Assembly (NCBI GenBank): GCA_022600955.1
Contig: JAHZJK010000031.1
Span: 186,001-250,000 of the forward strand
Length of the DNA: 64,000 nt
From: Gammaproteobacteria bacterium
GTDB taxonomy: Bacteria; Pseudomonadota; Gammaproteobacteria; Steroidobacterales; Woeseiaceae
Direction of reading: 5' to 3'
Every line of letters starts with the position of its first letter. The first letter of the stretch is position 1. Below the pieces are notes generated by a model, which was not told where the DNA came from, did not search any database, and worked only from the letters and a program-made list of their open reading frames with translations. The position numbers and the translations under genes were made by a program. Below are positions 1 to 8,642 of the stretch, one piece after another.

Positions 1-11
1 TAACTTTAGGG

Positions 12-482
12 ATGCTACTGACGGTGTTTGCCGCAACCTCACTGGCTTCATCGGGAATGGAAGGGCAAGAAGCTCCGGACTTCGCGTTGAAGAGTTCCAC
101 AGGTGAGAACCTGCGTTTGTCGGAGTATCGCGGCGATGTCGTGATGATCAACTTCTGGGCCACCTGGTGCGGACCTTGTCGTCAGGAAATGCCACTGCTG
201 GATGAGCTCTACCAACGCTATGAGCGCGTGGGCTTCAACCTGCTGGGTGTGAACATTGACGACGATTCACGCCGCGCAATGCAGATGATCGAGGAACTCG
301 GTGTAAATTTTCCAGTGTTGTTCGATGCCCGCAAGGAAGTCAGCAAGTTGTACGAAGTTGAAGCCATGCCAGTAACCGTCCTGGTGGACCGCGAAGGCAA
401 CGTCCGCTATGTACACCACGGTTACAAGCCGGGTTATGAAGAAAAGTATCTGGATCAGGTTCGCTCTTTACTCAGAGAGTAA
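12..482 (+). CDS. TlpA-like thioredoxin-fold protein (possibly 5' truncated)
   Basis: This is a periplasmic thiol-disulfide oxidoreductase of the TlpA/ResA type, by fold and motif. The redox motif WCGPC is at residues 52-56 (Cys53, Cys56), and the cis-proline segment EAMPVTV lies near residue 120. The hydrophobic N-terminus (MLLTVFAATSLASS) looks like part of a signal peptide. The reading frame is open to the left edge, so the true start may lie outside the window. It is the first visible gene of a co-directional operon of TPR proteins and an ExbB/ExbD-type motor, and it may keep exported partners reduced. That role is inferred from position only. Confidence 0.85.
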   Translation: MLLTVFAATSLASSGMEGQEAPDFALKSSTGENLRLSEYRGDVVMINFWATWCGPCRQEMPLLDELYQRYERVGFNLLGVNIDDDSRRAMQMIEELGVNFPVLFDARKEVSKLYEVEAMPVTVLVDREGNVRYVHHGYKPGYEEKYLDQVRSLLRE

Positions 483-512
483 AGCCGCAGCCGGCCGCAG
501 GAGAAGAGACTA

Positions 513-1058
513 GTGACAAAGACACTGATCAGCATTATCGCCGTAGTGACACTTGCGTTTAGCGTAACTACGGTGGCGCAGGACAATGACGAGGCAGAAT
601 CTCGGCAAGAGTTTCGCAGCCTCGATCAGGATGTGCAGACTTTGAAGAAAGAGGTTCTGGATCTGAACCGTGATCTGTTTCTGCTTGAAGAGGAGTTGCT
701 GTTCCCGGCCAACTCTCAGGTTGCTTTCTTTATCTCCATGGACGTCGGCGAGTACTTTGAACTGGATTCCGTCAACATAAAAATAGATGGCAAGGAAGTC
801 GCCAACTATTTATACACCGAACGCGAAGCTGACGCGCTAATACGTGGCGGTGTGCACCGGGTGCATATGGCCAATCTGAAAACAGGCGATCACGAGTTGG
901 TCGCTATTTTTACCGGCAAAGGTCCGCAGGTTCGTGACTATCGTCGCGGCGCGACGCTGAATTTCGACAAAGGTATTGGCGCCAAGTATGTCGAGCTCGA
1001 GATTACGGACCGCGTCAAGAAGCAGCAGCCCGAATTCGTAATTAAAGAATGGGAGTGA
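513..1058 (+). CDS. Exported hypothetical protein with coiled-coil segment
   Basis: The start is GTG. A signal peptide covers about residues 1-22 (ends TTVAQ). A charged heptad-like segment at about 30-60 predicts a coiled coil, followed by a beta-rich domain to residue 181. I do not recognise the family. The gene lies 30 bases after the thioredoxin gene and its stop abuts the next start, so it is probably translated with the TPR/motor operon. The likely location is the periplasm. The function is unknown. Confidence 0.8.
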   Translation: MTKTLISIIAVVTLAFSVTTVAQDNDEAESRQEFRSLDQDVQTLKKEVLDLNRDLFLLEEELLFPANSQVAFFISMDVGEYFELDSVNIKIDGKEVANYLYTEREADALIRGGVHRVHMANLKTGDHELVAIFTGKGPQVRDYRRGATLNFDKGIGAKYVELEITDRVKKQQPEFVIKEWE

Positions 1059-2930
1059 TTGTTGCTGCCAGGACGATCCACAGCTAGTTTTCTTCTCGCG
1101 TTGCTGGTGCTGTCGCTACCTGCGTCAGGCATCGCCAAAGACGAGAAAGACCCGATCGTCGTACAGGACCCCCAATACGGTGAGGTCCTGTTCTACTTCT
1201 ATCAGGAAGATTATTTTCCGGCGATCGTGCGCACGCTTGCGGCGCAGCAGGAAGAGCAGCTTGAGGCGCATAAACAGGAGGCCGAGCTGTTGCTGGGCGG
1301 CATGTACCTGTCATATGGCCACCACCTCGAAGCGGCAGACATTTTCGAGCGCCTGTTAGCCGACAATGTTTCTACCGACGTGCGCGATCGAACGTGGTTC
1401 TTTCTTGGCAAGATCTGGTATCAGCGTGGCTATCTCGACAAGGCCCAGGAAGCACTCGGGCTAATCGAAGGCGAACTGCCCAAGAATCTGCAACGCGAGG
1501 CTCTGATGCTCGAGGCGCAGATTCTCCTCGACGCCGGAGATTACGATGCTGCGATCGCATTGTTGCAGAAGTGGAAGGGCAAAACCGAGTGGGCAAGCTA
1601 CGCAAAATTTAACATTGGCGTAGCGCTGGTGCGTAGCGGCCGAGTTGCTGAAGCACAATCGTTGCTAGAGGATCTAGGAAGCCTCAACCCGTTCAATGAA
1701 GAGCTAACATCGCTGCGTGACAAGGCGAATCTGGCACTTGGGTACGCCTTACTTCAGGATGGCCAGCCGTTTGTTGCCAAGGCTCCGTTGCAGCGCGTGC
1801 GCCTCGAAGGACCGTTCTCCAACAAGGCCCTTCTCGGTGTCGGTTGGGCCGATGCCGAACTCGGCAACTTTCAACGCGCGCTCGTCCCCTGGATGGAGTT
1901 GCGGAGCCGCGACCTGCTGGATTCTGCCGTGCAGGAGTCAATGCTCGCCATTCCGTATGCGATGGCCAAGTTGGATTCGATCAGTCAGGCGGCCGATCAC
2001 TATTTGAACGCAATTGAAGCCTTTTACGAAGAGACGAATCGTCTCGACCGCACTATCTCGCATATTGAGTCGGGCGCAATGTTCGAGGAATTTCTCAACG
2101 ATGGTCCGCTCGATAGCACTGGCTGGTACTGGCGTCTTGAGGAATTGCCAGAAGGACCAGAGTCTCGCTATCTGTTTCACCTGCTAGCCTCACACGAGTT
2201 TCAGGAAGGTTTGAAAAACTATCGTGATCTGAGTTACCTGCACGAGAATCTGGATGCATGGCAGGACAGTGTCTCTGTTTACGGCAACATGCTGGAAACA
2301 CGCAAGCAGGCCTTCGACATACGCTTGCCAGAAGTCGAGGACGCTCTGGCGCGTGCGGATCTGGACGGCATGGTTAGTCGCAAGCTCGAATTTGATTCGA
2401 GATTGAATAATATTGAACAAAGCAGCGACTGGCTCGCGCTCGCAACGAAGTCTGAGTTTGAAATGTGGGGCGAGATAACCGGCCTGGAAAGTACGCCGGC
2501 ATTGCGCGCAAATATTCCGGAAGCAGCGGAAGTGCGAGACAAAATATCTTTGCTAAAAGGCGTATTGCAGTGGGAACTGGAACGCGACTTTAAAGACCGC
2601 TTGTGGCGCATCCGTCGCAATCTCGATGAGGCGGGCGAGGCGCTGGTTGCAACGCAGCGCTCGCGCCGTCAGATAGACGATACTATTCGCAACGAGCCAG
2701 TGTTTTTTGCAGAGCTTAGCGGACGAGTGTATGGGCTAGAGCCACGTGTCGAAGGTATGAAAATGCGTGTCGAGGATTCGTTAGCGGCTCAACGCAGGTT
2801 TCTGCAGGAAATTGCTGTCGGCGAATTGCAGGCACAAAAGCAAAGGCTTGATGTATACACAGTGCAGGCACAGTTTGCGCTTGCAGCAATATATGACCTT
2901 GCGGCTACTACGGCAGAGGCAGGCGAATGA
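1059..2930 (+). CDS. TPR-repeat exported protein
   Basis: The protein is 623 aa from a TTG start directly after the upstream stop codon. Residues 1-26 form a signal peptide ending ASGIA. Residues about 40-310 hold degenerate TPR helix pairs (for example the repeat containing LLGGMYLSYGHHLEAADIFERL). The C-terminal third is long charged helices with coiled-coil character. It probably scaffolds protein contacts in the periplasm or at the outer membrane. Its stop overlaps the start of the next TPR gene by 4 bases, which suggests coupled translation. A second possible start is not obvious, and the TTG lacks a strong Shine-Dalgarno, so the exact start is uncertain. Confidence 0.8.
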   Translation: MLLPGRSTASFLLALLVLSLPASGIAKDEKDPIVVQDPQYGEVLFYFYQEDYFPAIVRTLAAQQEEQLEAHKQEAELLLGGMYLSYGHHLEAADIFERLLADNVSTDVRDRTWFFLGKIWYQRGYLDKAQEALGLIEGELPKNLQREALMLEAQILLDAGDYDAAIALLQKWKGKTEWASYAKFNIGVALVRSGRVAEAQSLLEDLGSLNPFNEELTSLRDKANLALGYALLQDGQPFVAKAPLQRVRLEGPFSNKALLGVGWADAELGNFQRALVPWMELRSRDLLDSAVQESMLAIPYAMAKLDSISQAADHYLNAIEAFYEETNRLDRTISHIESGAMFEEFLNDGPLDSTGWYWRLEELPEGPESRYLFHLLASHEFQEGLKNYRDLSYLHENLDAWQDSVSVYGNMLETRKQAFDIRLPEVEDALARADLDGMVSRKLEFDSRLNNIEQSSDWLALATKSEFEMWGEITGLESTPALRANIPEAAEVRDKISLLKGVLQWELERDFKDRLWRIRRNLDEAGEALVATQRSRRQIDDTIRNEPVFFAELSGRVYGLEPRVEGMKMRVEDSLAAQRRFLQEIAVGELQAQKQRLDVYTVQAQFALAAIYDLAATTAEAGE

Positions 2931-5743
2931 ATATGCGTCTGCTGCTGACAGTCATGTTGCTGAGCTGCACGCTGGCGGTACCTGCACATGCTGCTCGTGA
3001 GAAAGAGGCGGCCACGATCAAGAGCCTTGAAGACAAGGAGGTCAAGGTACGTCCCGGCAAGGTCATTCTCGATAGCTCCGACCTGGCTCGTGACAACTAT
3101 CGGGCCTTTCTGGACCTGGTGTCAGATGATCCTGAGTTGCGTGCCGAAGCAATGCGGCGACTCGGAGACCTCGAGCTTGAGGCTACCGAGGCAGACCAAC
3201 TGGTCGACAATATCGAGTCTCTGGATAATGTTGGCTTCGATAACGCTGTCACTCTTTATCAACAGCTACTTGAGTCGTATCCGGATTATCGCCGTAATGA
3301 CACGGTGCTGTATCAGCTGGCGCGGGCGTATGAAACGGGTGGTCGAACAGACGACTCGCTGGAGATTCTGGATGAGCTTGTTGCCAAGTTTCCGGACACC
3401 TTGTTAATCGACGAAGTTCAGTTCAGGCGCGGTGAAATGTTATTCCTGCGCAAGCGCTACAATGAAGCAGAGCTGGCTTACCAGGTCGTGGTGCAGTACG
3501 GCGAAGAATCTCGCTTCTACGAGCAATCGCTATACAAGCTTGGCTGGTCGCAGTTCAAGCTGGCTTGGCATGAAGAAAGCCTCGAGCCATTTTTCACATT
3601 GCTGGATCGCAAGATTGGCGATATCGAGATAAAGGAAGGCGACGAACGCCTGACAAGCCTGAAGCGTGCCGAGCGGGAACTGGTCGAGGATACCTTCCGG
3701 GTTCTCAGTATCAGCTTCTCCTACATTGACGGTGCTAACAGCATCGACAGCTTCCTGGCGGGACGCAACAATCCACACTACAGCTATGTGATCTATCGCA
3801 ATCTCGGCGACCTGTATCTCGAACAGCAGCGTTTCCAGGATGCCGCCGAAACGTACGAAGCATTTGTTGTACATGATCAATTCCACCCGAAGGCGCCGTT
3901 GTTGCAGGTGGAAGTCATTGAAGCCTACAAGCAGGGTGGATTCCCGAGTCTTGTGCTGGAGGGTAAGAAGGACTTCGTTGTGCGCTATGGCATGGACGGG
4001 GAATTCTGGGTGCGTAACCCTCGTGAAGAGAACACCGAAGTTGCCGCTCACCTGAAGGCGAATCTGACTGACCTCGCCCAGTACTATCATGCGGAAGCGC
4101 AAAAGGACGGCGAGAAAAGCGATTATCAGGAGGCCGCCAACTGGTATCGCAAGTACCTTGCATACTTCCCGGGCGAAGCTGATTCAGCAAATACCAATTT
4201 CCTGCTGGCGGAAATTCTGTTCGAGAGTGAGGATTTCGGTGCGGCAACCGAGGAGTATGAGCGCACTGCGTACGATTACCCCGCTCACGACAAGTCGGCT
4301 GAAGCTGGTTATGCCGCAATCCTTGCGTATCGTGAGCATGAGTTGACCCTGCAGGGTTCACTTAAAGATGAGTGGCACGCACGTTATCTGGATAGCGGTC
4401 TCAAGTTCGCGGACATGTATCCGCAGCACCCGGAGTCAGGCGCTGTGCTGACAACAGTCGCAGAGGATTTATTCGAGCAGAACCAATTTGACCTTGCGAT
4501 TGGCGTCGGTCAGGCGGTCGTTGCGAAACAGCCGCCGGTCAAACCGGAGCTCGCACGCACCGCGTGGACGGTCATCGCGCATTCGCAGTTTGATTTGAGC
4601 AATTTTGAAGCTGCAGAAGCGGCCTATTTCAGTTTGCGTAGTTTCACACCGGCAGATGATGTAGCAGCGAATCAGGAGATCAAGGACCGGATCGCTTCAT
4701 CGATTTACAAGCAGGGTGAGATGGCCAGAGACATGGGTGATCTCGAACTTGCGGTATCCAACTTCACGCGCCTCGGTCAGGTCGTCCCTGACTCCGACAT
4801 CCGGGCGACGGCCGAGTACGACGCGGCTGCAGCGCTGATCAACATGCAGGCGTGGGACAGAGCGTCAGGCGTACTCGAAAAATTCCGCACCGATTACCCG
4901 GATTCCGAATTTGCTGACGACGTGACGCAGAAACTCGCCGTGACCTATCTCGAATCGGGCCAGGGCGCCGAGGCTGCGGCAGAGTTCGAGCGTATCGCGG
5001 ACGCCGATTCGAGTAGCGACGACGTACGTCGCGAAGCGTTGTGGAAGGCATCAGAACTCTATAAAGACAGTGCTTCAATTGGTAGCGAGCAGCGCGTCCT
5101 CAACAATATTCTTGCCCGCTATCCAAATCCTCTGGTGGAGTCGATCGAGGCGCGTTTCCGTTTGCTCGAGATCGCACGGCAGCAGGGAGACGAGGCCGAA
5201 GTCTTGACGCGCCTCAATGAACTTGTACGAGTCGATGCGACAGCGGGTGCGCAGCGTTCGGACCGAACACGCTTCCTTGCCGCCAAAGCTTCGCTAGAGC
5301 TGGCAGAGCCGGTGCGGCGTCGATTTGAAGTCGTCAAGCTGACGCAGCCTCTGGCCGATAGCCTGAAACTCAAGAAAGACCTGATGGAAGACGTCATTGA
5401 ATCTTATACAGGTGCCGCCGAGTATGGTGTCGCTGAAGTCACGACGGCGGCAACTTTCCGTCTTGGCGAAGTCTACGAACAATTCAGTGCGGATCTGATG
5501 GAGTCGGACCGGCCGACAAATCTTGAGGCTGATGCTCTGGAGCAGTACGAAATACTGCTTGAAGAGCAGGCATTTCCGTTCGAGGAAAAAGCCATCGATC
5601 TGTACACAGCCAATACCGGTCGTGCGCCTGACGGCGTTTACGATGAGTGGGTTCGAAAGAGCTTTGAACGGCTGGCTCGACTGATGCCAGCGCGATATGC
5701 AAAAGAGGAGCGCAGCGAAGATGTTGTTACAACGCTGTATTAA
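2927..5743 (+). CDS. Large TPR-repeat exported protein
   Basis: The protein is 938 aa. A signal peptide (MNMRLLLTVMLLSCTLAVPAHA) is followed by many tetratricopeptide repeats across nearly the whole length, for example YEQSLYKLGWSQFKLAWHEES and DRASGVLEKFRTDYPDSEFADD. The layout (secreted, TPR throughout) is that of periplasmic or outer-membrane scaffolds in TolQR- or gliding-type machines. It overlaps the upstream TPR gene by 4 bases. Its 3' end carries the Shine-Dalgarno of the downstream lipoprotein gene. No catalytic motif is visible. Confidence 0.85.
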   Translation: MNMRLLLTVMLLSCTLAVPAHAAREKEAATIKSLEDKEVKVRPGKVILDSSDLARDNYRAFLDLVSDDPELRAEAMRRLGDLELEATEADQLVDNIESLDNVGFDNAVTLYQQLLESYPDYRRNDTVLYQLARAYETGGRTDDSLEILDELVAKFPDTLLIDEVQFRRGEMLFLRKRYNEAELAYQVVVQYGEESRFYEQSLYKLGWSQFKLAWHEESLEPFFTLLDRKIGDIEIKEGDERLTSLKRAERELVEDTFRVLSISFSYIDGANSIDSFLAGRNNPHYSYVIYRNLGDLYLEQQRFQDAAETYEAFVVHDQFHPKAPLLQVEVIEAYKQGGFPSLVLEGKKDFVVRYGMDGEFWVRNPREENTEVAAHLKANLTDLAQYYHAEAQKDGEKSDYQEAANWYRKYLAYFPGEADSANTNFLLAEILFESEDFGAATEEYERTAYDYPAHDKSAEAGYAAILAYREHELTLQGSLKDEWHARYLDSGLKFADMYPQHPESGAVLTTVAEDLFEQNQFDLAIGVGQAVVAKQPPVKPELARTAWTVIAHSQFDLSNFEAAEAAYFSLRSFTPADDVAANQEIKDRIASSIYKQGEMARDMGDLELAVSNFTRLGQVVPDSDIRATAEYDAAAALINMQAWDRASGVLEKFRTDYPDSEFADDVTQKLAVTYLESGQGAEAAAEFERIADADSSSDDVRREALWKASELYKDSASIGSEQRVLNNILARYPNPLVESIEARFRLLEIARQQGDEAEVLTRLNELVRVDATAGAQRSDRTRFLAAKASLELAEPVRRRFEVVKLTQPLADSLKLKKDLMEDVIESYTGAAEYGVAEVTTAATFRLGEVYEQFSADLMESDRPTNLEADALEQYEILLEEQAFPFEEKAIDLYTANTGRAPDGVYDEWVRKSFERLARLMPARYAKEERSEDVVTTLY

Positions 5744-6386
5744 ACCTGGACGCGCGATAGCGCTGTCGATGGCCATGTTGTTGATTGCTGCGTGCGCGGC
5801 CGGGCCCGGTGGCGCGCAAAAAACGGAGCGACAGGCGGCAAGCAAGCCAGCATCGGCTGAGGCCGCTGGCGGCGCAACTGCCGAGATTCCGGCGCGGGTT
5901 CTGACGATGTACGAGCAGGCCGCCGCTTCAATGGCCTCCGGCGACTATGTCGACGCAGAGCTGAGATTCAAGGAGTTTTTGCTGCAATATCCAGGTTATC
6001 CGGGCGCTCACGTGAACCTGGCCATTATTCACGCCAATAACCAGAATGACGCTGCCACACAGGCTTCAGTCGACTCAGCGCTCGCGCTGGACCCCAATCA
6101 CCCCGCCGCATTGAACCAATTGGGCATGCTACTTCGCAGAAATGGCAAATTTCTCGAAGCAGAAGCTGCTTATTTGAAGGCCGTCACAGTCTCGCCCGAG
6201 TACGCCTTGGCACACTACAACCTGGGCGTTCTTAATGAACTGTACCTGCAGCGTCTGGATACAGCGCTGCAACACTTCGAGACTTACCAGTCGCTCGTTG
6301 GAGAGGACAAGCAGGTAGCGAAGTGGATTTCGGATCTGACGCGCCGCGTAGCGGCGAATCAGCGTACGGCAAACGTGGCGGATTGA
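5721..6386 (+). CDS. TPR lipoprotein
   Basis: I place the start at ATG 5721 rather than 5697. AGGAG lies at 5706-5710, ten bases before 5721, and this start gives a clean lipoprotein signal (lipobox LIAACAAG, Cys near residue 25). The mature part has an Ala/Gly-rich linker and three to four TPR units (about residues 60-200), including a canonical NPAALNQLGMLLRRNG-type helix pair similar to PilF/Ycf3 TPRs. It is an outer- or inner-membrane-anchored adaptor in the motor operon. The start overlaps the 3' end of the 938-aa TPR gene. Confidence 0.85.
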   Translation: MLLQRCIKPGRAIALSMAMLLIAACAAGPGGAQKTERQAASKPASAEAAGGATAEIPARVLTMYEQAAASMASGDYVDAELRFKEFLLQYPGYPGAHVNLAIIHANNQNDAATQASVDSALALDPNHPAALNQLGMLLRRNGKFLEAEAAYLKAVTVSPEYALAHYNLGVLNELYLQRLDTALQHFETYQSLVGEDKQVAKWISDLTRRVAANQRTANVAD

Positions 6387-6391
6387 CGGAC

Positions 6392-6862
6392 ATGAGTACA
6401 AACATACGTACAGTATTCGGCTCCGGATTCATGCTCGCCATGTTGTTGGCAACGTTTGCCTCTTTTGCTCAGGACGCGGCCGATGACATCGGACCTGCGG
6501 TCGATACGTCAGCAATTGAACCCGAAGAGCTGCAACCAGCCGTTGATACATCTGATGCGGCTGAGCAAAGCCAGGCTGATGCGATTGAGAGTATTGAGCC
6601 TGCCGTGACATCAGCGGATATCACGAGACGGACGACAGGTAATCGGGTCATGGACTCGATAGAGCTGGGCAGAACCGAGATCACCGGTAACCAGGAACTG
6701 CCAAAGGTGCTTTACATCGTACCGTGGAAAAAATCGGATCCCGGTGATTTGATGGGCAAGCCCGTCAATACTCTGCTCGATGAGGTGCTTGCGCCGCTGG
6801 ACAGAGAAGAATTTGTTCGACAGGTTAACTACTACGGTGACCTGTACGGAGAAGAAGAGTAG
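6392..6862 (+). CDS. Exported hypothetical protein
   Basis: I chose ATG 6392, five bases after the preceding stop, because it creates an N-terminal signal peptide (MSTNIRTVFGSGFMLAM...ASFAQ). The mature protein is short, acidic and repetitive in its first half: VDTS recurs, and EPAVxS-type segments follow. A conserved-looking C-terminal part ends LDREEFVRQVNYYGDLYGEEE. I do not recognise the family. It directly precedes the ExbB-like gene, so it is probably a periplasmic accessory of the motor. Confidence 0.75.
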   Translation: MSTNIRTVFGSGFMLAMLLATFASFAQDAADDIGPAVDTSAIEPEELQPAVDTSDAAEQSQADAIESIEPAVTSADITRRTTGNRVMDSIELGRTEITGNQELPKVLYIVPWKKSDPGDLMGKPVNTLLDEVLAPLDREEFVRQVNYYGDLYGEEE

Positions 6863-6915
6863 GGCAGGCGCAAGTCTGCGAATGAAATTAATTCTGTTTT
6901 TAGAGGAGCAGACAA

Positions 6916-7557
6916 ATGAGCACTATTGTGCGGTTTTTTCAGGACGGCGGAGCATTCATGATTCCGATCCTGTTGGTATTCGGCTTCGGCGTCGCAATCG
7001 CAATTGAACGCTGGACCTATTTGACAGTGACGGGCGCCAGCAATCGCGCTTTGTGGAAGAAGATTGTGCCCTTTCTCAAAGCGGGCAACTTCCAGGAAGC
7101 TGCTCAGCACACTGCGAAGTCCAAAGCAGCAATTGGTTCGATTCTTACTTACGGCCTTTACCGCGTTAAGTCGGCAACTCGTCGTGATGATATCGAGAAG
7201 GCAATGGAAGAAAGCCTGATGGAAGTGTTGCCGCGACTCGAGAAACGTACCCACTACATCGCTACGCTTGCAAACATTGCCACTTTGCTGGGACTGCTCG
7301 GAACGATTATCGGACTGATCGCGGCATTTACCGCAGTCGCCGAAGCGAACCCGGCAGATAAGGCCGACATGTTGTCAGCATCGATTTCTACTGCGATGAA
7401 CACAACAGCATTCGGTTTGATGGCAGCTATTCCGTTGTTGTTGATTCACGCGCTTCTGCAGACCAAGACAAATGCGCTGGTTGACAGTCTCGAAATGGCG
7501 AGCGTTAAGTTCTTGAATGCAGTAACCGAACGTCAGCTGAAGTCAGCCGGAGCATAA
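6916..7557 (+). CDS. MotA/TolQ/ExbB-family proton channel subunit
   Basis: The protein is 213 aa with three predicted membrane helices (about 14-31, 112-136, 155-180). It carries the family signature in helices 2 and 3: LLGLLGTIIGLI, then ISTAMNTTAFGLMAAIP. These proteins form the pentameric stator channel around an ExbD/TolR dimer and convert proton flow to movement. A Shine-Dalgarno (AGAGGAGC) lies just upstream. The gene is followed by two ExbD-type genes, with 3 bases to the first. By context it drives the AgmX/PglI-tailed protein encoded downstream. Confidence 0.93.
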   Translation: MSTIVRFFQDGGAFMIPILLVFGFGVAIAIERWTYLTVTGASNRALWKKIVPFLKAGNFQEAAQHTAKSKAAIGSILTYGLYRVKSATRRDDIEKAMEESLMEVLPRLEKRTHYIATLANIATLLGLLGTIIGLIAAFTAVAEANPADKADMLSASISTAMNTTAFGLMAAIPLLLIHALLQTKTNALVDSLEMASVKFLNAVTERQLKSAGA

Positions 7558-7560
7558 GCC

Positions 7561-8088
7561 ATGATTGGTAGCCGCAGGGGCGGTCGTCGTCACCAACAAG
7601 ACACGGCCGAACTCAATATCACTGCGTTCATGAACCTGATGGTTATTCTGGTTCCATTCCTGCTTATTACCGCGGTGTTCTCGCGATTGGCGATTCTCGA
7701 ATTGAATTTGCCAGGCTCCTCTACTGAGCCCGTGGAACCGCAGGATCAGGTATTCCAGTTAGAAGTCATCGTGCGGTCAGACAAGATCGAAGTCGGTGAT
7801 CGCAACCAGGGTTTATTGGGTATCTACCCGAACGCAGAAGAAGGCTACGATTTCGTCGCTCTGGGCGCCAAGCTCGTTGAGCTCAAGGAGCGCTACCCGG
7901 AAAAATCGGATGCTTCGATCCTGCTGGAGCAGGATATTGCCTATGACACGCTTGTGCAGATTATGGACACGGTCCGCGTATCTGTGACGGTGGAAGAAGA
8001 CGAGGACCAGGATCGCGAAATAGTACGCACTGACCTGTTCCCGGATATTTCGATCGGCGATGCGCCGGTTCTTGGCGGAGGTGCCTGA
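7561..8088 (+). CDS. ExbD/TolR-family protein lacking the conserved membrane Asp
   Basis: The protein is 175 aa: a short basic cytoplasmic N-terminus, one membrane helix (about 22-43) and a periplasmic domain. The helix reads NITAFMNLMVILVPF. At the position where ExbD/TolR normally has the proton-binding Asp (NITPxID), this protein has Asn25. The downstream paralogue keeps the Asp. The family role is stator plug and force transmission. Here the subunit may be a non-protonatable partner in a heterodimer, which is inference. Its stop overlaps the next start by one base (TGATGG). Confidence 0.9.
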   Translation: MIGSRRGGRRHQQDTAELNITAFMNLMVILVPFLLITAVFSRLAILELNLPGSSTEPVEPQDQVFQLEVIVRSDKIEVGDRNQGLLGIYPNAEEGYDFVALGAKLVELKERYPEKSDASILLEQDIAYDTLVQIMDTVRVSVTVEEDEDQDREIVRTDLFPDISIGDAPVLGGGA

Positions 8089-8615
8089 TGGTTAAGTCCG
8101 GTCGCGCTAAACGAATGGAAAAGCACCACAAACGCAACAAGGGTAGTGGTGCACTGAACCTCGTATCTCTCATGGACATTTTTACAATTCTGGTGTTCTT
8201 CCTGCTCGTGAATTCGTCTGATGTGCAGACTTTGCCGAACGCGAAGGAACTGCAGTTGCCGGAGTCGATTGCAGAGGAAAAGGCCAAAGAGACAGTTGTC
8301 ATTTTGATCGGCGAAACCGACTTGATCGTACAAGGCAGCCCGGTCGCGAAAATCGCCGATGTGCTGGCGACGAAGGGCAATGATATTCCGGAATTGCGCG
8401 AGGCATTGCTGTCCCAGAATGACCGCGTGTTGCGCCGCGAGGCGCAGGAAGATATTGCGGGCCGTGAAGTCACGATCATGGGCGACAAAGACATTCCGTA
8501 CCGATTGCTGAAGAAAGTGATGGCAACCTGTACGGCATCGGATTACGGACAGATTTCGCTGGCCGTGTTGCAGAAGAGTTCAGACGCACTGGACGATGTT
8601 CAGGCATCACGCTAA
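8088..8615 (+). CDS. ExbD/TolR-family protein with conserved Asp
   Basis: The protein is 175 aa with a strongly basic N-terminus (KRMEKHHKRNKGS), one membrane helix (about 24-42) containing SLMDIFTILVFF with Asp30 at the proton-binding position, and a periplasmic domain. It partners the ExbB-like protein at 6916. The start codon shares its A with the TGA of the Asn-type paralogue, so the two are almost certainly made in fixed ratio. Confidence 0.92.
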   Translation: MVKSGRAKRMEKHHKRNKGSGALNLVSLMDIFTILVFFLLVNSSDVQTLPNAKELQLPESIAEEKAKETVVILIGETDLIVQGSPVAKIADVLATKGNDIPELREALLSQNDRVLRREAQEDIAGREVTIMGDKDIPYRLLKKVMATCTASDYGQISLAVLQKSSDALDDVQASR

Positions 8616-8642
8616 GGCCAGAGACGACTAGGAGTCACGGAA

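Noticed and set aside
3530..4102. 190-codon minus-strand frame inside the TPR gene
   Set aside because: Antisense shadow of the 938-aa TPR protein. No motif, no start signal.
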